Below are positions 61,920 to 64,000 of a stretch of 64,000 nt of DNA, piece after piece. A program made the translations under genes and the position numbers. The stretch covers positions 161,436 through 225,435 of the forward strand of contig CP070748.1 of the NCBI GenBank assembly GCA_020348345.1. Reading direction: 5' to 3'. Every line of letters starts with the position of its first letter. Within the stretch, counting starts at the first letter, position 1. The notes beneath the pieces were generated by a model, which was given only the letters and a program-made list of their open reading frames with translations, did not search any database and was not told where the DNA came from. This DNA comes from Methanobacteriota archaeon. GTDB taxonomy: Archaea > Thermoplasmatota > Thermoplasmata > UBA10834.

Positions 61920-61946
61920 GTCTCTTCCCCCGTCGATGCTATTGCC

Positions 61947-61974
61947 GGTTTGAGCCTTTCATGCGCTTCAAACC
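61947..61974. promoter_or_regulatory. Inverted repeat upstream of set B transporter
   Basis: GGTTTGA and TCAAACC, perfect 7-bp arms with a 14-base spacer, begin 28 bases upstream of the binding-protein start codon. Position fits an operator at the promoter; no regulator gene is adjacent. Confidence 0.4.
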
Positions 61975-62536
61975 AAGTCCCATTCACGCAACTGGTTCTA
62001 TCCTATCCAAGCTGTCTTACATGCAGGTGGACTCCTGCAAGGAATATCGCTCTTTGGATGGCAGGCTCTTGAATACTATCTGTTGTATAAGAACATTGTT
62101 GCATTGAACGCGAAGTTCAAGATATTCTTCGAACTGGCGCGCATTTTGTAAGAAGGATTACGACCAAGATACCTCTGGCATTCAAGATCGTTCTGCGGCG
62201 TCCCCCCTCCTTGTTGCCTCACCAAGTCATTTCTGGCTCCCGATGCATGATTGAAGACGTCTTGATCAAATCGCTTCAATCTCAGCTCAGGCTTTCTTGC
62301 TGCAAAGAGTAGGTTCAATGCCCGAGTTCGCTAAGTAAAGACAGATTGCCTTCCTCAGAAGATTCACCCTACCTGTCCTTCCACTCTATCGAGACCATGA
62401 ATGGCGGTAGCCGAGTACGGCTTGGCGGTTATCGGCAATCACGGTCAGCCTCCTCCGCTCCTCAGATGTATTCGAGTCGTGGTTTGACGGAAGTGTATCG
62501 ATTTCACTTGAGCAGGATCTCGAGGGCATTATCGGA

Positions 62537-62578
62537 TGCACCCTATTCGTCACATCCTTGCAGTTGACATAGGGTGCA
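62537..62578. other. Long perfect stem-loop
   Basis: TGCACCCTAT (62537-62546) and ATAGGGTGCA (62569-62578) pair over 10 bp; inside, GTCA pairs with TGAC after a 2-base bulge, leaving a 12-base loop. It is in the gene-free stretch, so it may be part of a non-coding RNA, a terminator or a mobile-element remnant. Confidence 0.5.
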
Positions 62579-62798
62579 GAATACGCCAGAAGCTGCAGCA
62601 CCGTCCAAGGTGATAGAAAGCGATTGCTCGGATGGGGGGCCAAGAATCTGCAAATTACTCATCTTGTTGGCGTCTCGACTGAACATAATTCGCTTTTTGA
62701 AGCCAGGTTTCGCGGAGATATCGTTCCATCAGTTTTTATAGAGGAAGTGCACTTACTGCTCTGTTTGCGACTTAAGCCTCAGTTCAGGGGGAAAAATA

Positions 62799-64000
62799 GT
62801 GTCAGAAAATAGTGGTCTGAGTGAGCAATCTGAACCAGAGCAAGTTGAGCCAGAGCAGGTCGTCGAGCCAGAGCCTGCTTCTGGTGCAGAGGCAGAACCG
62901 ACAGAAGTTGAGCCAGTTTCACCGCCTAAGAAGGGTGACAAGAAGAAACTATGGATTGTGATAATCGCGATCATAGTCGCCGCAGCTCTGATCGGAACTA
63001 CGCTCGCAGTGCTTGTTATGGGCAAGGAGCTGAAAGCGACGATTGAGCAGGATCCCGAAGGTGCCATTCCTGCGGGCACAGTAGTGACATTCTCGGTGAA
63101 GGTGGAATGGGGAAGTACAGACGTCACGGATGATGACGACACTGAATTGTCGTGGTCCGTGTCTCCGTCGTCTTTGGGATCGTTCGACAGAACGGCAGCC
63201 AAGGAGGTGGAGTTCGAGGCTGGGAGCGAAGCCGGCACTGGTACGGTTACATGCGAGGTGGAGTACGGCGACAAGACAAAGACCGCCACGCTCGACATAA
63301 CTGTCTCGGCACCGACGCTGGACAGCGTGAGCATCAACCCGTCGACCAAGTATCTCGATATTGACGAGGAAAAGGCCTTCTACGCAGCGGCAATCAACTC
63401 CATTGGCGAACCGATGGAGGATGCGACCTTTGCCTGGAGCGTCTCAGACATGAGCTCGGCCGATTATACTATAAGCGGTACGACCGGCACGAGCGTGACA
63501 TTCTCAGGATCCGTCAAAGGCCATGCTACTCTCACCGCTGTTGCGACTGTTGGGTCTGATACAGCTAGTGGTACCGCGGACATCTTTGTCGGTTACGACA
63601 TCGACAGATCCGTTGACTACTACTGGGACGATATGTTCAACCATCCGATCGAGGAGTGGTACGATTGGAGGGCATCAGTCTCGAACGAGGAGTTCAGACT
63701 GAGCGACGAGTATCCATACCTGTACCTCTGGTCGGCATCGCCTCCAGGTAACATCTGGGTATACACATTCATGAGAATGGACGCTGACGCCAACAATCTG
63801 ACAGAGATCAACATGAATGAAAACCCCGAGTTCCTGCCGTACTTCGGCGACCCCAGCGTCAGAGGTGGAAACGCCGAGCTTGATTGGTACTTGAACTACA
63901 TCACGCATGAAGAGGGTGAAGCCAAGCTCGGAGATGCCGCAATGGGGTACTTCGACGGCTGGTATGTGGCTCTCAACGGCACTACCACGCTCGACGAGCA
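62799..64000 (+). CDS. Membrane-anchored surface protein with Ig-like domains (3' end outside window)
   Basis: The frame is open from GTG 62799 to the window end, 400 codons, and starts 8 bases after AGGGGG. Residues 1-45 are Glu/Pro-rich and cytosolic. One helix follows after KKGDKKK (LWIVIIAIIVAAALIGTTLAVLV), then two bacterial Ig-like (Big) domains: about 80-165 (ATIEQDPEGAIPAGTVVTFSV...ATLDITVS) and 170-265 (LDSVSINPSTKYLDIDEEKAFYA...GTADIFVG). An aromatic- and Asp-rich region follows (DYYWDDMFNHPIEEWYDW). A type II membrane topology and a surface adhesion or scaffold role are inferred. TATA TTTTTATAG is about 60 bases upstream. Confidence 0.75.
   Translation, partial: MSENSGLSEQSEPEQVEPEQVVEPEPASGAEAEPTEVEPVSPPKKGDKKKLWIVIIAIIVAAALIGTTLAVLVMGKELKATIEQDPEGAIPAGTVVTFSVKVEWGSTDVTDDDDTELSWSVSPSSLGSFDRTAAKEVEFEAGSEAGTGTVTCEVEYGDKTKTATLDITVSAPTLDSVSINPSTKYLDIDEEKAFYAAAINSIGEPMEDATFAWSVSDMSSADYTISGTTGTSVTFSGSVKGHATLTAVATVGSDTASGTADIFVGYDIDRSVDYYWDDMFNHPIEEWYDWRASVSNEEFRLSDEYPYLYLWSASPPGNIWVYTFMRMDADANNLTEINMNENPEFLPYFGDPSVRGGNAELDWYLNYITHEEGEAKLGDAAMGYFDGWYVALNGTTTLDE

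Larger units (their letters stand above)
61920..62798. other. Gene-free 880-bp stretch with structured elements
   Basis: No frame here is convincing. It holds the inverted repeat at 61947-61974, the hairpin at 62537-62578 and the TATA box (TTTTTATAG, about 62733-62741) of the next gene. More A/T-rich than the flanking transporter genes. Confidence 0.45.

Noticed and set aside
62076..62318. 80-codon minus-strand frame in the gene desert
   Set aside because: No ribosome site, no promoter and no domain; not supported.

Overview
The window looks like an archaeal chromosome segment, most likely a Thermoplasmatota-type euryarchaeon (inference). Supporting signs are archaeal TATA boxes with leaderless or short-leader starts, a TrmB regulator, a tetraether-lipid synthase-type radical SAM enzyme next to a geranylgeranyl reductase, DUF835, archaeal-type asparagine synthetase (AsnRS paralogue) and dolichol-phosphate-mannose synthase fused to GtrA. 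No rRNA, tRNA, CRISPR array, transposase or integrase was seen.

Layout. 1-4.5 kb: the 3'-truncated (at the window edge) gene for a large membrane-anchored extracellular protein, a CPA2 antiporter and trmB. 4.6-7.6 kb: tes-like radical SAM, 2[4Fe-4S] ferredoxin and geranylgeranyl reductase, a probable membrane-lipid operon sharing a palindromic TATA box with trmB. 7.6-15 kb: glycan/lipid-carrier genes (GT-C, DPM-GtrA, DedA, GT4, flippase) with an isolated hutI. 15-22 kb: aminotransferase, oligopeptide-binding protein, ATP-cone protein, an unrecognised winged-helix protein, and a saccharopine-dehydrogenase-like gene. 22-27.7 kb: leuA-leuC-leuD-leuB on the minus strand and divergent pheA; leuA is preceded by a 20-residue leader peptide with eight Leu codons.

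27.7-36 kb is an A/T-richer island of small membrane proteins, PadR, zinc-ribbon, double-ACT and ferritin-like genes. It carries 11 copies of an about 20-bp intergenic repeat, all on the same strand whatever the gene direction, which gives a cassette-like layout. 36-45.4 kb: DUF835 protein, then thrC-hom-lysC-ilvD (minus), thrB (plus), asparagine synthetase and a divergent Lrp/AsnC regulator. 45.5-51.6 kb: a corrinoid methyl-transfer module (two non-pyrrolysine MttB-family proteins, corrinoid protein, MtrH/MtgA-like methyltransferase) plus CorA. 51.6-62 kb: two tandem oligopeptide ABC sets (binding protein, OppB, OppC) in which OppC carries N-terminal PKD domains; no ATPase gene is present. 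62.8 kb to the end: the start of a surface protein with Ig-like domains.

Taken together, the window combines amino-acid synthesis (Leu, Thr/Ile precursors, Phe, Asn), peptide uptake, and a quaternary-amine-type demethylation route that could feed methyl groups to a pterin. The strongest novelty candidates are the leuA leader switch, the repeat-punctuated island, the shared trmB/tes promoter with an operator, and the PKD-OppC fusions.
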